From assembly GCF_030689305.1 (NCBI RefSeq), contig NZ_JAUYVM010000005.1, positions 186,001 to 250,000 on the forward strand: 64,000 nucleotides of DNA, read 5' to 3'. Below, piece by piece: positions 26,752 to 36,240 of the stretch. Under the pieces are notes generated by a model. It was not told where the DNA came from. It was given only the letters and a program-made list of their open reading frames with translations, and ran no database searches. This DNA is from Vibrio penaeicida. GTDB lineage: Bacteria > Pseudomonadota > Gammaproteobacteria > Enterobacterales > Vibrionaceae. The position numbers were made by a program, and so were the translations under genes. Each line of letters starts with the position of its first letter. Position 1 is the stretch's first letter.

Positions 26752-26782
26752 AAAAAATGCCAGCATTGGTTGCTGGCATGGG
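26752..26782 (-). terminator. Terminator hairpin, copy 2 of an identical pair
   Basis: The stem TGCCAGCA / TGCTGGCA (26758-26778) with upstream A6 repeats exactly the sequence at 26078-26108. It lies 3 bp after the stop of the minus-strand gene at 26785. Confidence 0.8.
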
Positions 26783-26784
26783 GT

Positions 26785-27135
26785 TTAATCACTGATCTTT
26801 ATGGTTCTCACATTCCTTTCTATGGCGCTTTGTTTCCATTTTTCCCAATTTCGCCAATCTGCTTCAAATTTGATGAAAACACGACCTTTTTCATCAAACT
26901 CCAAGCCAGAATCTTCGAGGGCTATATATGGGATAACTCCGGTAAACATCCATTTATCTTTTAACAGCTTTACTTTACAAGCGGATACTCTCAATGCCGG
27001 AAAGGCTGGATACTGGCGTCCCCACTGCTGCCAAGCATAAAGTGATTCATTATAAAACCAGACAAATGTGCCTTCTTTGATTCCAACTATATATCCTGGG
27101 GTGCGAGCAAAACGAGCTTTATCAATCAGTTTCAT
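26785..27135 (-). CDS. Hypothetical cytoplasmic protein
   Basis: A 116-aa protein I do not recognise. It has no signal peptide or membrane segment. It is rich in Trp, Lys and Phe (FVWFYNESLYAWQQWGRQYPAF, FEADWRNWEKWKQSA), suggesting a small folded domain. The start is supported by AGAGGATGAG directly before ATG 27135, and the gene ends just before a terminator. It could be a lineage-specific or immunity-type protein, but nothing in the neighbourhood proves that. Confidence 0.6.
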   Translation of the reverse strand: MKLIDKARFARTPGYIVGIKEGTFVWFYNESLYAWQQWGRQYPAFPALRVSACKVKLLKDKWMFTGVIPYIALEDSGLEFDEKGRVFIKFEADWRNWEKWKQSAIERNVRTIKISD

Positions 27136-27999
27136 CTCATCCTCTTACGGCGTTTATGCGCCAATTACAGCAAGTTAAATTTGTTACCAACTGGATGGAG
27201 GAGGTGTTATCCCGCTATTTTTATTTTGCGGTTTGTTTTTTATATCTAAGCAGCACCAGGCTAAGGCTTACCTTCGCTCTTATGGCTGTTTAGTGCTTTC
27301 TATTAAACGGAATAAAAATGCTGTAACAATAGAGTTATCAAAAGTGAGACTGTTATGGTGAACACTTTATAAAAGCGGGTTTGAAGTGAATACCCCTGTC
27401 AGAAGTTGAATGCGTACTAATAATTTTTGTGAAAGCTGCGGAATGCCAGTTTAATTCTTAAGTTGCATTTTTGTGACAGTAATTCAAGAGAGTTTTGGAT
27501 ACGCAAATATAAATATCTAAAAATAGGAACGAGTTAGAGATTTTCACTAATTTTGACAGGAAATCCCCTTAGATATGAAACGGAACTCGAATTTATATTG
27601 ATATGATTCGCATTATTGGTTGGGTGCCAGATTCTGGCATTCCACTTTTGATTATTTGATACGGTTTTTTTTATGCGCTTGCTGATATTTTCTTGATATG
27701 AGCCTCAAACTTAATTATTTCCCGTTACATATAATTGTTCAGTTTTGTACTAAACCCACTGTAGCTAAATGGCTTAAGGTCTTTGTTTAACCTCTTTGGT
27801 TGTTCGATATATCTGCTTGAGTTATAGCTAAATAGAAAAGAAACGTTTGCGTAATATATACCTAAGTAAATTCAAGTTACTGGGCTCTGGGCCAAACACT
27901 CTATTTGAGCGTAGAAGTCACTTGAAGATAAAAAGCGGGGACACATCGCAGTGGGTAGTGATGTCGGCGTCATAACAAATTTAACTCTCTAGGCTTTAG
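27136..27999. other. 864-bp region without a supported gene
   Basis: AT-rich sequence between a leftward hypothetical gene and the rightward EAL gene. Several short frames exist, including a 33-codon one beginning ATG GAG GAG near 27196 that encodes a hydrophobic peptide, but none has convincing support. A short hairpin TGCCAGATTCTGGCA lies near 27625. The promoter of the EAL gene must be in the right half. I saw no c-di-GMP riboswitch pattern. Confidence 0.4.
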
Positions 28000-28791
28000 A
28001 TGAAGGTAACTTACAACACAGTAGATGATCCAGTTCAAGAACTGGTTGAGACTGATCCCGATGGATGGACGTTCATTAGATACGATGGCTTTATTTTTAA
28101 AGGGGTTTATCAGCCTATTTTTGACAGATCCGGGCGCATCGTCGCTTATGAAGGGCTTGCTCGATTAACTGACATGAATGGGAGGGCGATTAGCCCTGAA
28201 GAATACTTAAAACCTATTCGACAAGATCACAAAAGTTTGATGCTGTTTTTTCTGATTACAGGCAAAGTCCACTTTATCAATTTCTCAAAGTTTTCCTCGG
28301 GTAACGTATCTCTTTTCGTAAACGCGCCTCCCTGTGTGTTTAATACATTAGGGAATATATCTGGCGCAATCGAACAATTACTTATCCGTCTTAAAATGTT
28401 GGGCATTCCACGAGAGAATGTGGTGTATGAAATAATGGAAGACAGCAATTCAGAAATGTCTTTAATGGCACAAGGCATTGAGAACTTAAAACACGTTAAT
28501 ATCCGTGTTGCGTTAGACGATTTTGGTTCAATGCACTGTGACATGACAAGAGTAAAACGACACCAAGTCGACATTGTGAAAATCGACAAAGTGCTCATTC
28601 AAAACGCCGAAGAAAACAAAGCCCAGCTTTTAGAGGTAATAGAATATTGCCGATCGAGAAATATCAAAACTGTGGCGGAAGGGATTGAAACGCATGAACA
28701 AAAAGCAAAGATGATGGAATTAGGGATAGATTTCTTCCAAGGGTACTTTATGGGTAGACCCACTCCAGCTAAAACCATTATACCCAAGTGA
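28000..28791 (+). CDS. EAL-domain c-di-GMP phosphodiesterase
   Basis: A 263-aa protein consisting of an EAL domain with a short N-terminal lead and no sensor domain. The residues needed for metal-dependent hydrolysis of c-di-GMP are present: Glu51 in the EAL-equivalent YEGLARL, Asn in FVNAPP, Glu in VVYEIMEDS, the DDFGS motif, Lys in VKIDKVL, Glu in TVAEGIE, and QGYFMGRP near the end. It is therefore probably active. The last residues and stop codon (I-P-K-stop) are encoded by the left end of the 282-bp repeat, so the original C-terminus was probably slightly different. The ribosome site is weak (CTCTAGG). Confidence 0.9.
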   Translation: MKVTYNTVDDPVQELVETDPDGWTFIRYDGFIFKGVYQPIFDRSGRIVAYEGLARLTDMNGRAISPEEYLKPIRQDHKSLMLFFLITGKVHFINFSKFSSGNVSLFVNAPPCVFNTLGNISGAIEQLLIRLKMLGIPRENVVYEIMEDSNSEMSLMAQGIENLKHVNIRVALDDFGSMHCDMTRVKRHQVDIVKIDKVLIQNAEENKAQLLEVIEYCRSRNIKTVAEGIETHEQKAKMMELGIDFFQGYFMGRPTPAKTIIPK

Positions 28792-29060
28792 CCTCAAAAT
28801 GCAGGATTCAGAGCCTCATAGTCTGTTCCAGTTCAAGGAGAAGGACGCAGTGGAATGACGAGTCCTTTCCAAGTTCTTTGACGATGAAATGGGACAGAAT
28901 ATGGGCTCCCAAGGGCGAGTTTAACTGGCTTTCATACTGCGTTACCGATTCTTGATTTAGAATAACTAGATCTTCAAATCGATGCCTTGCCTGAAAGCCA
29001 GTTCCCTATTCTTTGGTAGGGAAGCCGCTGAACCTAGCATCTTGAGGTTACTTGGGTATA
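28779..29060 (+). repeat. 282-bp MITE-like repeat, copy 2
   Basis: It begins TATACCCAAGTGACCTCAAA and ends with a near-perfect inverted copy (reverse complement TATACCCAAGTAACCTCAAG). It has the same length as and runs inverted relative to copy 1 at 18226-18507, aligning without obvious large gaps. Its first 13 bases overlap the end of the EAL gene. No coding frame or transposase is inside. It fills nearly all of the space between the EAL and DUF3088 genes. Confidence 0.88.
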
Positions 29061-29088
29061 ACATGGCACTTTTTACTGACTGAGTTGA

Positions 29089-29391
29089 ATGTACATGAAG
29101 CCTATTTTATTTGTGTTGAAAATGCCTTTTCAAGATGAAGGGGAAAGCTGGATTTGCTCTCATTGCGCCTTGATTGAAGGAGCGATTCAAGTCAACCAAA
29201 GGTGGGAAGATCACATCGATATACGAAGAATAGATTTTCCTAAACCGAGAAGGGAAGTGGTAGAGCTAATTGGTGAAGATAAGCAGTGGTTACCAGTGCT
29301 TATCTTAGAAGACAACGTTACCCTAACCGACCCGATTGAAATCATTAATTACCTCGCAAGCACCTTCGGCGGAGCCAAAGTACACCCTTAA
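29089..29391 (+). CDS. DUF3088 thioredoxin-fold-like protein
   Basis: A 100-aa protein matching the DUF3088 family: LFVLKMPFQDEGESWICSHCALIEGAI with a CxxC-like CSHC pair, then IDIRRIDFPKPRREVVELIGEDKQWLPVLILED and DPIEIINYLASTFGG. The arrangement looks like a small thioredoxin/glutaredoxin fold, but the redox activity is not established. It starts 28 bp after the repeat. ATG 29089 or 29095 could be used. It is separated from the suf operon by a Fur box. Confidence 0.78.
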   Translation: MYMKPILFVLKMPFQDEGESWICSHCALIEGAIQVNQRWEDHIDIRRIDFPKPRREVVELIGEDKQWLPVLILEDNVTLTDPIEIINYLASTFGGAKVHP

Positions 29392-29415
29392 CCCTTTTTT
29401 GCGTAAGGTTGACCT

Positions 29416-29434
29416 ACTAATGATAATCATTATC
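29416..29434 (+). promoter_or_regulatory. Fur box upstream of sufA
   Basis: TAATGATAATCATTATC at 29418-29434 matches 17 of 19 positions of the Fur consensus GATAATGATAATCATTATC; the two mismatches are at the left end. It lies 33 bp before the sufA start, the right place for iron-dependent repression of the suf operon. Confidence 0.88.
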
Positions 29435-29467
29435 ATGTGAGCATCTTTACTACGATAAGGTGTGGTT

Positions 29468-29854
29468 ATGGCATCTCATACCGGAGAAACCGTTAATACT
29501 GACGGGGCCGAGTCGTTCTCAATCGAGGACGTCCAATGGCAAGGTATTACATTAACACCCGCAGCAGCTAAACGTGTACAGCAGCTTTCAACTGATGGAA
29601 AAGCAATTCATTTGTCGGTGAAATCTTCTGGTTGCACTGGCTACGCGTACGTTCTCGACCAAATTGATGAACCTCAGAATGGTGACCTTTCTTTTGAATC
29701 TCATGGTGCAACGCTATTTGTTGCCCTTAATGCGATGCCATTCCTTGATGGCACTGAAGTGGACTACGTCCGCGAAGGGCTGAATCAGACCTTTACCTAT
29801 AAAAATCCTAACGTCAAAGCCGAGTGTGGCTGTGGTGAGAGCTTTGGTATTTAG
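29468..29854 (+). CDS. sufA: SufA A-type Fe-S carrier
   Basis: A 128-aa protein with an A-type carrier domain (ITLTPAAAKRVQQL) and the three conserved cysteines in SSGCTGYAYV and AECGCGESF that hold the cluster. The N-terminal ~25 residues before the domain are longer than in many SufA proteins. ATG 29468 has AAGG 8 nt upstream; GTG 29462 is the alternative. It is the first gene of a six-gene suf operon, 3 bp before sufB, directly after a Fur box. Confidence 0.93.
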   Translation: MASHTGETVNTDGAESFSIEDVQWQGITLTPAAAKRVQQLSTDGKAIHLSVKSSGCTGYAYVLDQIDEPQNGDLSFESHGATLFVALNAMPFLDGTEVDYVREGLNQTFTYKNPNVKAECGCGESFGI

Positions 29855-29857
29855 CAA

Positions 29858-31324
29858 ATGACTGCAATTGAAATTCAGCCTGAAGTCCAAGAGGCGATGA
29901 ATAAGGAAGGATACAAAGAAGGGTTTTATACTCAGCTTGATAACGACACCTTAGAAAAAGGCATTAATGAGGAAGTGGTACGTGCCATTTCAGCCAAAAG
30001 GAATGAACCGGATTGGATGCTAGAATTCCGTTTGGAAGCATACCGACTTTGGAAAGACATGGAAGAGCCTCATTGGCTGAAAGCGGAATACCCATCCCTG
30101 GATTACCAAAACTATAGCTATTACTCCGCACCAAGCTGTGGCAAATGTGAAGGAAGCGATCTTGAGTCCGACGGTTCGAATGAATTTCTGACCAAAGAAG
30201 TGGAAGACGCGTTTGACCAATTAGGTGTGCCTGTTCGTGAAGGTTCTGAAGTGGCCGTTGATGCCATTTTCGATTCTGTTTCAGTGACCACAACTTACCG
30301 AGATGAGCTGAAAGAGCAGGGCATTATATTCTGTTCGTTCAGTGAAGCAATTCACGACTATCCAGAATTGGTACGCAAGTATTTAGGTACGGTTGTTCCT
30401 CCAAAAGACAACTTTTTTGCGGCGTTGAATGCTGCCGTTGCATCTGATGGATCGTTTGTCTACATTCCGCCTGGTGTGCGTTGTCCTCGTGAATTATCGA
30501 CCTATTTTCGAATTAACCAAGCAAAGACGGGTCAGTTCGAGCGTACAATTCTAGTGGCCGATGAAGGCGCGTACGTGAGCTACATCGAAGGATGTTCTGC
30601 GCCTGTTCGGGATACCTACCAGCTGCATGCTGCGGTAGTAGAAGTCATTATCCACAAAGATGCGGAAGTAAAATATTCAACGGTTCAGAACTGGTTCTCA
30701 GGCGTTGAAGGCTCCAAAGGTGGAATCTTGAACTTCGTGACCAAGCGTGCTGTGTGTGAGGGCGCAAACAGCAAAATGTCTTGGACACAGTCAGAGACGG
30801 GTTCTGCGATTACTTGGAAATACCCAAGCGTTATCCTTAAAGGTGATAACTCTGTCGGTGAGTTTTTCTCGGTTGCATTGACCAATGGCGACCAAAAAGC
30901 CGATACCGGTACCAAGATGATCCACATTGGTAAGAACACTAAGTCGACCATCATCTCTAAAGGTATCTCTGCGGGTAAAAGTGAAAATAGCTACCGCGGG
31001 TTGGTGAAAGTATTGCCAAGTGCGGAAGGCGCTCGAAACTTTACCCAGTGTGATTCAATGCTTATCGGTGCTGATTGTGGCGCGCATACGTTCCCTTACG
31101 TAGAAGTGAAAAATTCTACCGCACAGGTTGAGCATGAAGCGACGACGTCTCGAATCGGTGAAGATCAGCTCTTCTACTGCGTTCAACGTGGTATCAGTGA
31201 AGACGATGCTATTTCGATGATCGTTAACGGCTTCTGCAAAGATGTATTCTCTGAGTTGCCGCTCGAATTCGCTATTGAAGCACAAAAACTCCTTTCCATC
31301 AGTTTAGAACACAGCGTGGGCTAA
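29858..31324 (+). CDS. sufB: SufB Fe-S scaffold subunit
   Basis: At 488 aa it has the standard SufB length. Family blocks include [20 protein letters not shown] near the N-terminus, [35 protein letters not shown], the beta-helix core with EGCSAP, and the C-terminal [37 protein letters not shown]. It forms the SufBC2D scaffold on which clusters are built. It is positioned between sufA and sufC with 3-bp and 6-bp gaps. Confidence 0.97.
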   Translation: MTAIEIQPEVQEAMNKEGYKEGFYTQLDNDTLEKGINEEVVRAISAKRNEPDWMLEFRLEAYRLWKDMEEPHWLKAEYPSLDYQNYSYYSAPSCGKCEGSDLESDGSNEFLTKEVEDAFDQLGVPVREGSEVAVDAIFDSVSVTTTYRDELKEQGIIFCSFSEAIHDYPELVRKYLGTVVPPKDNFFAALNAAVASDGSFVYIPPGVRCPRELSTYFRINQAKTGQFERTILVADEGAYVSYIEGCSAPVRDTYQLHAAVVEVIIHKDAEVKYSTVQNWFSGVEGSKGGILNFVTKRAVCEGANSKMSWTQSETGSAITWKYPSVILKGDNSVGEFFSVALTNGDQKADTGTKMIHIGKNTKSTIISKGISAGKSENSYRGLVKVLPSAEGARNFTQCDSMLIGADCGAHTFPYVEVKNSTAQVEHEATTSRIGEDQLFYCVQRGISEDDAISMIVNGFCKDVFSELPLEFAIEAQKLLSISLEHSVG

Positions 31325-31330
31325 CCCAGT

Positions 31331-32077
31331 ATGTTAGAAATTAAAGATTTAAAAGCCAGTGTTGAGGATAACCAAATCCTTAACGGTATTAACCTATCCA
31401 TCAAGCCAGGCGAAGTACACGCCATTATGGGACCAAACGGTTCAGGCAAAAGTACGTTGTCTTCTACGCTGGCTGGTAAAGACGATTACGAAATCACGGA
31501 TGGTGAAATCCTGTTCAAAGGCAAAGACCTAGCGGATCTTGATCCCGATGAGCGCGCTGGTGAAGGTGTATTCCTTGCATTCCAATACCCAGTAGAAATT
31601 CCGGGTGTGAGCAACAAGTTGTTCCTGAAAACTGCACTGAATGGCATCCGTGATTACCGTGGTGAACCTGAACTGGATCGCTTCGATTTTGAAGACCTGC
31701 TTGAAGAAAAAGCAGACTTGCTGAAAATGCCTGTCGATTTGCTTAACCGTTCTGTAAACGAAGGGTTTTCTGGCGGTGAGAAAAAACGCAACGACATCCT
31801 ACAAATGGCAGTACTAGAGCCACAGCTTTGTATTCTTGATGAGACGGACTCGGGTCTAGATATTGATGCACTTAAAGCGGTATCGGATGGTGTGAACGCA
31901 TTGCGCGACGGCAACCGTTCTTTCATCGTGGTGACTCACTACCAGCGTATTCTTGATTACATCAAACCTGACTTTGTTCACGTTCTGTACAAAGGCAAAA
32001 TTGTGAAATCTGGCGATCACACCTTGGCGAAAGAGTTAGAGGACAAAGGTTATGGTTGGATTATCGGAGAAGAGTAG
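31331..32077 (+). CDS. sufC: SufC Fe-S assembly ATPase
   Basis: A 248-aa ABC-type ATPase with Walker [12 protein letters not shown], the SufC-specific signature [14 protein letters not shown], Walker [18 protein letters not shown] and switch VVTHYQRIL. It drives conformational change of the SufBCD complex. Its 3' end overlaps the start of sufD. Confidence 0.97.
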   Translation: MLEIKDLKASVEDNQILNGINLSIKPGEVHAIMGPNGSGKSTLSSTLAGKDDYEITDGEILFKGKDLADLDPDERAGEGVFLAFQYPVEIPGVSNKLFLKTALNGIRDYRGEPELDRFDFEDLLEEKADLLKMPVDLLNRSVNEGFSGGEKKRNDILQMAVLEPQLCILDETDSGLDIDALKAVSDGVNALRDGNRSFIVVTHYQRILDYIKPDFVHVLYKGKIVKSGDHTLAKELEDKGYGWIIGEE

Positions 32078-33308
32078 AGATGTGGCGTTAACGCGTCTTC
32101 GCTCTCTTGCGGGCCAGTCTAGCTGGCAAGAAAATAGCTGGCAGTCATTGGCACTTTGGGGCATCCCTCACGCCAAACACGAAGACTGGAAGTACACGCC
32201 TCTGGATGATTTCCTAGCGTTATCACACCGCGCACCTGCACAAAACAGCATTGATAGCATTTCATTTGAAAGTATCAGCATGAGTTTTGACTGCTACCGT
32301 TTGTTTTTCTTTGATGGAAAGCTGATATCGGAATTGTCTGATGATATCCCGAATACCATCATTAAAGACATCAATGAATTGGATGATGCAGTGCAGCATC
32401 AACTGTCTAGCAACATCAATCAAGAAGCGTTCTCCGCACTTACGGACGCAACGGCAACCGCTGGTATTTATGTTCAAGTGGGTAACGATACTCAGCTTGA
32501 GAAGCCGATTTATCTGTTTCATCTGAATTCTGGTGGCGAAGGTGAGCTTTGTAGCTACCGACATCATGTCGAACTTAGCCGACTAGCGGAATGCCATGTT
32601 TACGAGCATCACGTGTCTCTGAAGCAAGGTGGCGGTGTGACTTGCTCACGGCTGACTGCGAATGTCAGTGATGGCGCTAACTTTAAGCACATTAAGTTGA
32701 TTGAAGAAAGTGCTGAGCAGCATCATTTTGGTCACAATGATATTACTTTGTACCGCGATAGCCGCGCGACAAGCCATACTTTCTTACTGGAAGGTAAGTT
32801 GGTAAGGCATAACACCAGCGGCATTTTGAAAGGTCAGGGCGGTGAAGTTGAAATGAACAGCTTAACTTTGCCGAAAGCGGATCAGGTGTTTGACACCAGA
32901 ACCTATCTTCGCCACAAAGCGGCACATTGTAATAGCCACCAAACGCATAAAGTGATTGGTAAAGACAACGGTGTTGGTGTCTTTAACGGCATGATTTATG
33001 TCGATAAAGGTGCAATCAAAACCGATGGTCAAATGGACAACCACAATTTGCTTCTAAGCGAAAAGTCCCAGATCAACAGTAAGCCGCAATTAGAAATTTA
33101 TGCCGATGATGTGAAATGCAGCCACGGTGCCACCACTGGGCAAATTGATCAGAGCCAAGTGTTCTACCTTCAAGCTCGCGGAATCCCTAGAGCCAAGGCT
33201 GAAAAGATGATTACGTTTGCATTTGCAGGTGAATTGACTGATGAAATCGACCACCCAGAAGTGCAGCAACATATCATTCGTCGGATCGAACAGAAATTGG
33301 ACTTGTAA
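32052..33308 (+). CDS. sufD: SufD Fe-S scaffold subunit
   Basis: A 418-aa protein with the SufD pattern: N-terminal [39 protein letters not shown], a beta-helix region, and the C-terminal [43 protein letters not shown] 32052 overlaps sufC by 26 bp; GTG 32082 would avoid the overlap and cannot be excluded. Its stop overlaps the sufS start (TAATG). Confidence 0.95.
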   Translation: MVGLSEKSRDVALTRLRSLAGQSSWQENSWQSLALWGIPHAKHEDWKYTPLDDFLALSHRAPAQNSIDSISFESISMSFDCYRLFFFDGKLISELSDDIPNTIIKDINELDDAVQHQLSSNINQEAFSALTDATATAGIYVQVGNDTQLEKPIYLFHLNSGGEGELCSYRHHVELSRLAECHVYEHHVSLKQGGGVTCSRLTANVSDGANFKHIKLIEESAEQHHFGHNDITLYRDSRATSHTFLLEGKLVRHNTSGILKGQGGEVEMNSLTLPKADQVFDTRTYLRHKAAHCNSHQTHKVIGKDNGVGVFNGMIYVDKGAIKTDGQMDNHNLLLSEKSQINSKPQLEIYADDVKCSHGATTGQIDQSQVFYLQARGIPRAKAEKMITFAFAGELTDEIDHPEVQQHIIRRIEQKLDL

Positions 33309-34573
33309 TGAGTAACAGTGTGAAAGATAACCAAGCAGAAACAACGCAAGGAATACGGTGGCGTCAGGATTTTCCAACTTTGAATCAGGAAATCGACGGC
33401 AAGCCCCTTGTGTATTTAGATTCTGCGGCTAGCGCACAAACTCCCAATCGAGTCATTGACCGCATGTCCCGATTTTATCGGGACGAATATGCGTCGGTTC
33501 ATCGCGGCGTGCACCAACTCAGCGCCAACGCCACAGATAACATGGAACAGGCTCGCGACAAGGCCCGTGCTTTTTTAGGCGCTCAGTCTCGTGACGAAAT
33601 CGTGTTCACTAAAGGCACAACGGAAGCCATTAACTTGGTAGCCAATGGCTTTTTGAAACCGCTACTGCGCCTAAAGGGCAAGCAGCCAAGTGAAATCGTG
33701 ATTTCCAGTTTAGAACATCACGCTAACATCGTCCCTTGGCAAATGCTGGCAGAGCAGTTCAATTTAACCGTGAAAGTTTGGGAAGCGAATGAACGCGGCG
33801 AGCTAGACATTCTCGCATTGGAACCGTTACTGACCGAAAACACGGCTTTGGTGGCGGTAACGCACATCTCGAATGTACTGGGTTCTAGAACGCCCATTGA
33901 AGACGTTACGGAATTGGCACACAAAAACGGCATTCCAGTGTTGTTAGACGGTGCACAAGCAGTAATGCACGAAACCGTAAATGTTGAAGCGTTGAATTGT
34001 GATTTTTACGTATTCTCAGCTCATAAGCTCTATGGACCAACAGGCATTGGCGTTCTGTACGGCAAGAAAACCTTATTGGACGCGATGGAGCCTTGGGAAG
34101 GCGGCGGTGCAATGATAGACAAAGTCTGCATTCCATCGGGGACGACTTTCAATCAAGCACCTTGGAAATTTGAAGCAGGTACTCCTAACATCGCAGGTAT
34201 TCTGGGGTTAGGCGAAGCCATTGATTATGTCCAAGAGGCGGGGCTGGATGCCATTGCCCAGTACGAAAACGAGTTAATGGATTACGCCTTGACTCAACTG
34301 GCAAGCATTGACAATATTCAAATTTACGGTAACCCGAGCCATCGTGCAGGTGTGATTCCGTTCAATTTAGGCAATCATCACGCCTATGATGTAGGTACGT
34401 TTTTAGATCGATATGGCATCGCAATTCGTACTGGTCATCACTGTGCCATGCCCCTTCTGGAGTCATTGAGTCAATCTGCGGTATGTCGCGCATCCATTGC
34501 CATGTATACTACGCGCGAAGATATTGATGCCCTCGTGGCAGGACTCAAACGAATAAATCTCTTGTTAGGATAA
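33308..34573 (+). CDS. sufS: SufS cysteine desulfurase
   Basis: A 421-aa PLP enzyme of the SufS/CsdA class. The PLP lysine is Lys240 in FSAHKLYGPTGIG, and the persulfide-forming cysteine is Cys379 in RTGHHCAMPLL. Other blocks are YLDSAASAQTP and FTKGTTEAINLVA. It removes sulfur from L-cysteine and hands it to SufE, encoded 3 bp downstream. Confidence 0.97.
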   Translation: MSNSVKDNQAETTQGIRWRQDFPTLNQEIDGKPLVYLDSAASAQTPNRVIDRMSRFYRDEYASVHRGVHQLSANATDNMEQARDKARAFLGAQSRDEIVFTKGTTEAINLVANGFLKPLLRLKGKQPSEIVISSLEHHANIVPWQMLAEQFNLTVKVWEANERGELDILALEPLLTENTALVAVTHISNVLGSRTPIEDVTELAHKNGIPVLLDGAQAVMHETVNVEALNCDFYVFSAHKLYGPTGIGVLYGKKTLLDAMEPWEGGGAMIDKVCIPSGTTFNQAPWKFEAGTPNIAGILGLGEAIDYVQEAGLDAIAQYENELMDYALTQLASIDNIQIYGNPSHRAGVIPFNLGNHHAYDVGTFLDRYGIAIRTGHHCAMPLLESLSQSAVCRASIAMYTTREDIDALVAGLKRINLLLG

Positions 34574-34576
34574 AAC

Positions 34577-34981
34577 ATGACGCCAGAAAAGCTCGTTAAG
34601 AACTTTAACCGTTGTCAGGATTGGGAAGAGCGCTACCTGTACATTATTGAACTGGGAGACCGCCTGAACGCCATATCAGACGACAAACGCACGGACGACT
34701 ATTTGATCAAAGGTTGCCAAAGCCAAGTTTGGCTCGATCAAGTTCAAGACGAAAAGGGCGCTTTCCATTTTTTTGGCGACAGCGATGCAGCCATCGTAAA
34801 AGGGCTGATAGCCGTAACGGTTATTGCGTTTGAAGGTAAAACATCGAAGGAAATTTTAGACTTTGATATCAACCAATGGTTTGAAGAGCTTGAACTGCAC
34901 AAGCACATCACACCAACCCGTTCTCAAGGGTTATCGGCCATGGTTGCTAGCATTCAAAAAACCGCTGAAATTTATTCCTAG
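34577..34981 (+). CDS. sufE: SufE sulfur acceptor
   Basis: A 134-aa SufE protein. The acceptor cysteine lies in DYLIKGCQSQVWLD, preceded by WEERYLYIIELGDRL and followed by ADAAIVKGL-type and TPTRSQGLSAMV blocks. It carries persulfide from SufS to SufB. It ends the suf operon; an imperfect stem (ATTACCTGC / GCGGGTAAT, about 34999-35029) follows it. Confidence 0.96.
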   Translation: MTPEKLVKNFNRCQDWEERYLYIIELGDRLNAISDDKRTDDYLIKGCQSQVWLDQVQDEKGAFHFFGDSDAAIVKGLIAVTVIAFEGKTSKEILDFDINQWFEELELHKHITPTRSQGLSAMVASIQKTAEIYS

Positions 34982-35150
34982 TCCTCAAGGTCTAATCATT
35001 ACCTGCTTCAAATCTAGGGGCGGGTAATTCCTTATCTTGGTCAGCAGACCCTAATTCTCTAATTTGTTCTCGTTCATAGTGCGAGTGCGATCTGATCGTA
35101 TTCCGTTTATATGGGCTATAAAACAGAGATCCGACACCGAGGTACCCATC

Positions 35151-35594
35151 ATGTTGAATTGGCAAAGTGTGGTTGAATATGCAAGCAACGGCAATCTGAA
35201 ACCAGACAGAGTGATTCATAAACCGGAAGCGGAATGGAAAGCGCAGCTGACAGATGAAGAGTTTCGGATCACTAGGCAAAAAGGCACAGAGAGAGCATTC
35301 AGCAGTGAATCGTGTAGCTTATTTGAACCCGGGATTTATCATTGTGTGTGCTGCGGAACATCGCTATTTGATGGCAGTGTGAAATTCGAATCCGGTTCTG
35401 GCTGGCCATCGTTTACCCAACCTGTCAAAGCCAATGCCATTGCATACCATATGGATGAGTCTCATGGTATGCGCCGTATTGAAACGACCTGCAATACCTG
35501 TGAAGCCCATTTAGGGCATGTGTTCCCAGATGGTCCACCTCCCAGTGGGCTGCGCTATTGCATGAACGCCGTCGCGTTAAAGAAAGCGGAATAA
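35151..35594 (+). CDS. msrB: Methionine-R-sulfoxide reductase MsrB
   Basis: A 147-aa MsrB. Zinc ligands appear as CVCCG and [12 protein letters not shown], and the catalytic cysteine is in [10 protein letters not shown]. The motif [10 protein letters not shown] is diagnostic. ATG 35151 has GAGGT upstream; longer frames into the intergenic region lack support. Lacking a signal peptide, it repairs protein Met-R-sulfoxide in the cytoplasm. It is followed 11 bp later by msrA, so both stereoisomers are covered by one operon. Confidence 0.96.
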   Translation: MLNWQSVVEYASNGNLKPDRVIHKPEAEWKAQLTDEEFRITRQKGTERAFSSESCSLFEPGIYHCVCCGTSLFDGSVKFESGSGWPSFTQPVKANAIAYHMDESHGMRRIETTCNTCEAHLGHVFPDGPPPSGLRYCMNAVALKKAE

Positions 35595-35605
35595 GAGAGG
35601 TAACT

Positions 35606-36133
35606 ATGACAATGTCAGTAGCAACATTTGGTGGTGGCTGCTTTTGGTGCACAGAAGCGCTATTCCAACAAGTCCGCGGTGTTAAATCGGTAGCCAGCGG
35701 CTACAGTGGAGGGCATACCAAAAATCCCGCTTACCGTGAAGTGTGTAATGGTACGACGGGGCATGCTGAGGTCGTGCAAATTGAGTTTGATTCCGACGAA
35801 GTCAGCTTTGCTGATTTGGTTGAAATTCACTTAACCACACATAACCCAACAACGCCGGATCGCCAAGGAGCAGATAGGGGTACGCAATATCGCAGTATCA
35901 TTCTGACCCATGACGATGAACAGGATGAAACCGCCCGATCTGTCATAGAGACGCTATCGCCAGAGTTTGAACACCCGATAGTGACTGAAGTCGCCCCATA
36001 TGAGCAGTTCTATAAGGCGGAAGGAAAGCACCAAAACTATTACCGCGCTAACCCTGAAGGTCGATATTGCCAAATGGTGATTTCACCAAAGCTGAATAAA
36101 TTCAGGGTATCTCATGGCGACAAAATGAGATAG
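35606..36133 (+). CDS. msrA: Methionine-S-sulfoxide reductase MsrA
   Basis: A 175-aa MsrA with the active-site motif FGGGCFWCTEALF, the block YSGGHTKNPAYREVCNGTTGHAEVVQIEFD and THNPTTPDRQGADRGTQYRS. The start at ATG 35606 follows AGAGAGG. It lies immediately after msrB and before a strong terminator. The location beside suf suggests a shared theme of oxidative damage repair, although a separate promoter is likely. Confidence 0.96.
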   Translation: MTMSVATFGGGCFWCTEALFQQVRGVKSVASGYSGGHTKNPAYREVCNGTTGHAEVVQIEFDSDEVSFADLVEIHLTTHNPTTPDRQGADRGTQYRSIILTHDDEQDETARSVIETLSPEFEHPIVTEVAPYEQFYKAEGKHQNYYRANPEGRYCQMVISPKLNKFRVSHGDKMR

Positions 36134-36159
36134 AAACATAATGAAATAGAAACACAAAA

Positions 36160-36189
36160 GCGCCCCCTCGTTATTGAGGGGGCGCTTTT
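36160..36189. terminator. Strong terminator after msrA
   Basis: Stem GCGCCCCCTC / GAGGGGGCGC with a 6-nt loop, flanked by AAAA on the left and TTTTT on the right, so it can end transcription from both directions between msrA and the convergent acetyltransferase gene. Confidence 0.92.
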
Positions 36190-36240
36190 TATTTTGTTGA
36201 GTTGACTTGCTTTATAGGTTGATCTGAATTGAGAGTGTAA

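Noticed and set aside
25800..28000. Possible integron cassette array (small unrelated genes with hairpins)
   Set aside because: Genes alternate in strand, the repeated hairpin is a simple terminator, and no attC-like core site (GTTRRRY with imperfect palindrome) was found.
27800..28000. c-di-GMP riboswitch upstream of the EAL gene
   Set aside because: The conserved core of GEMM-type riboswitches was not visible; only a GC-richer patch near 27935-27970 exists.
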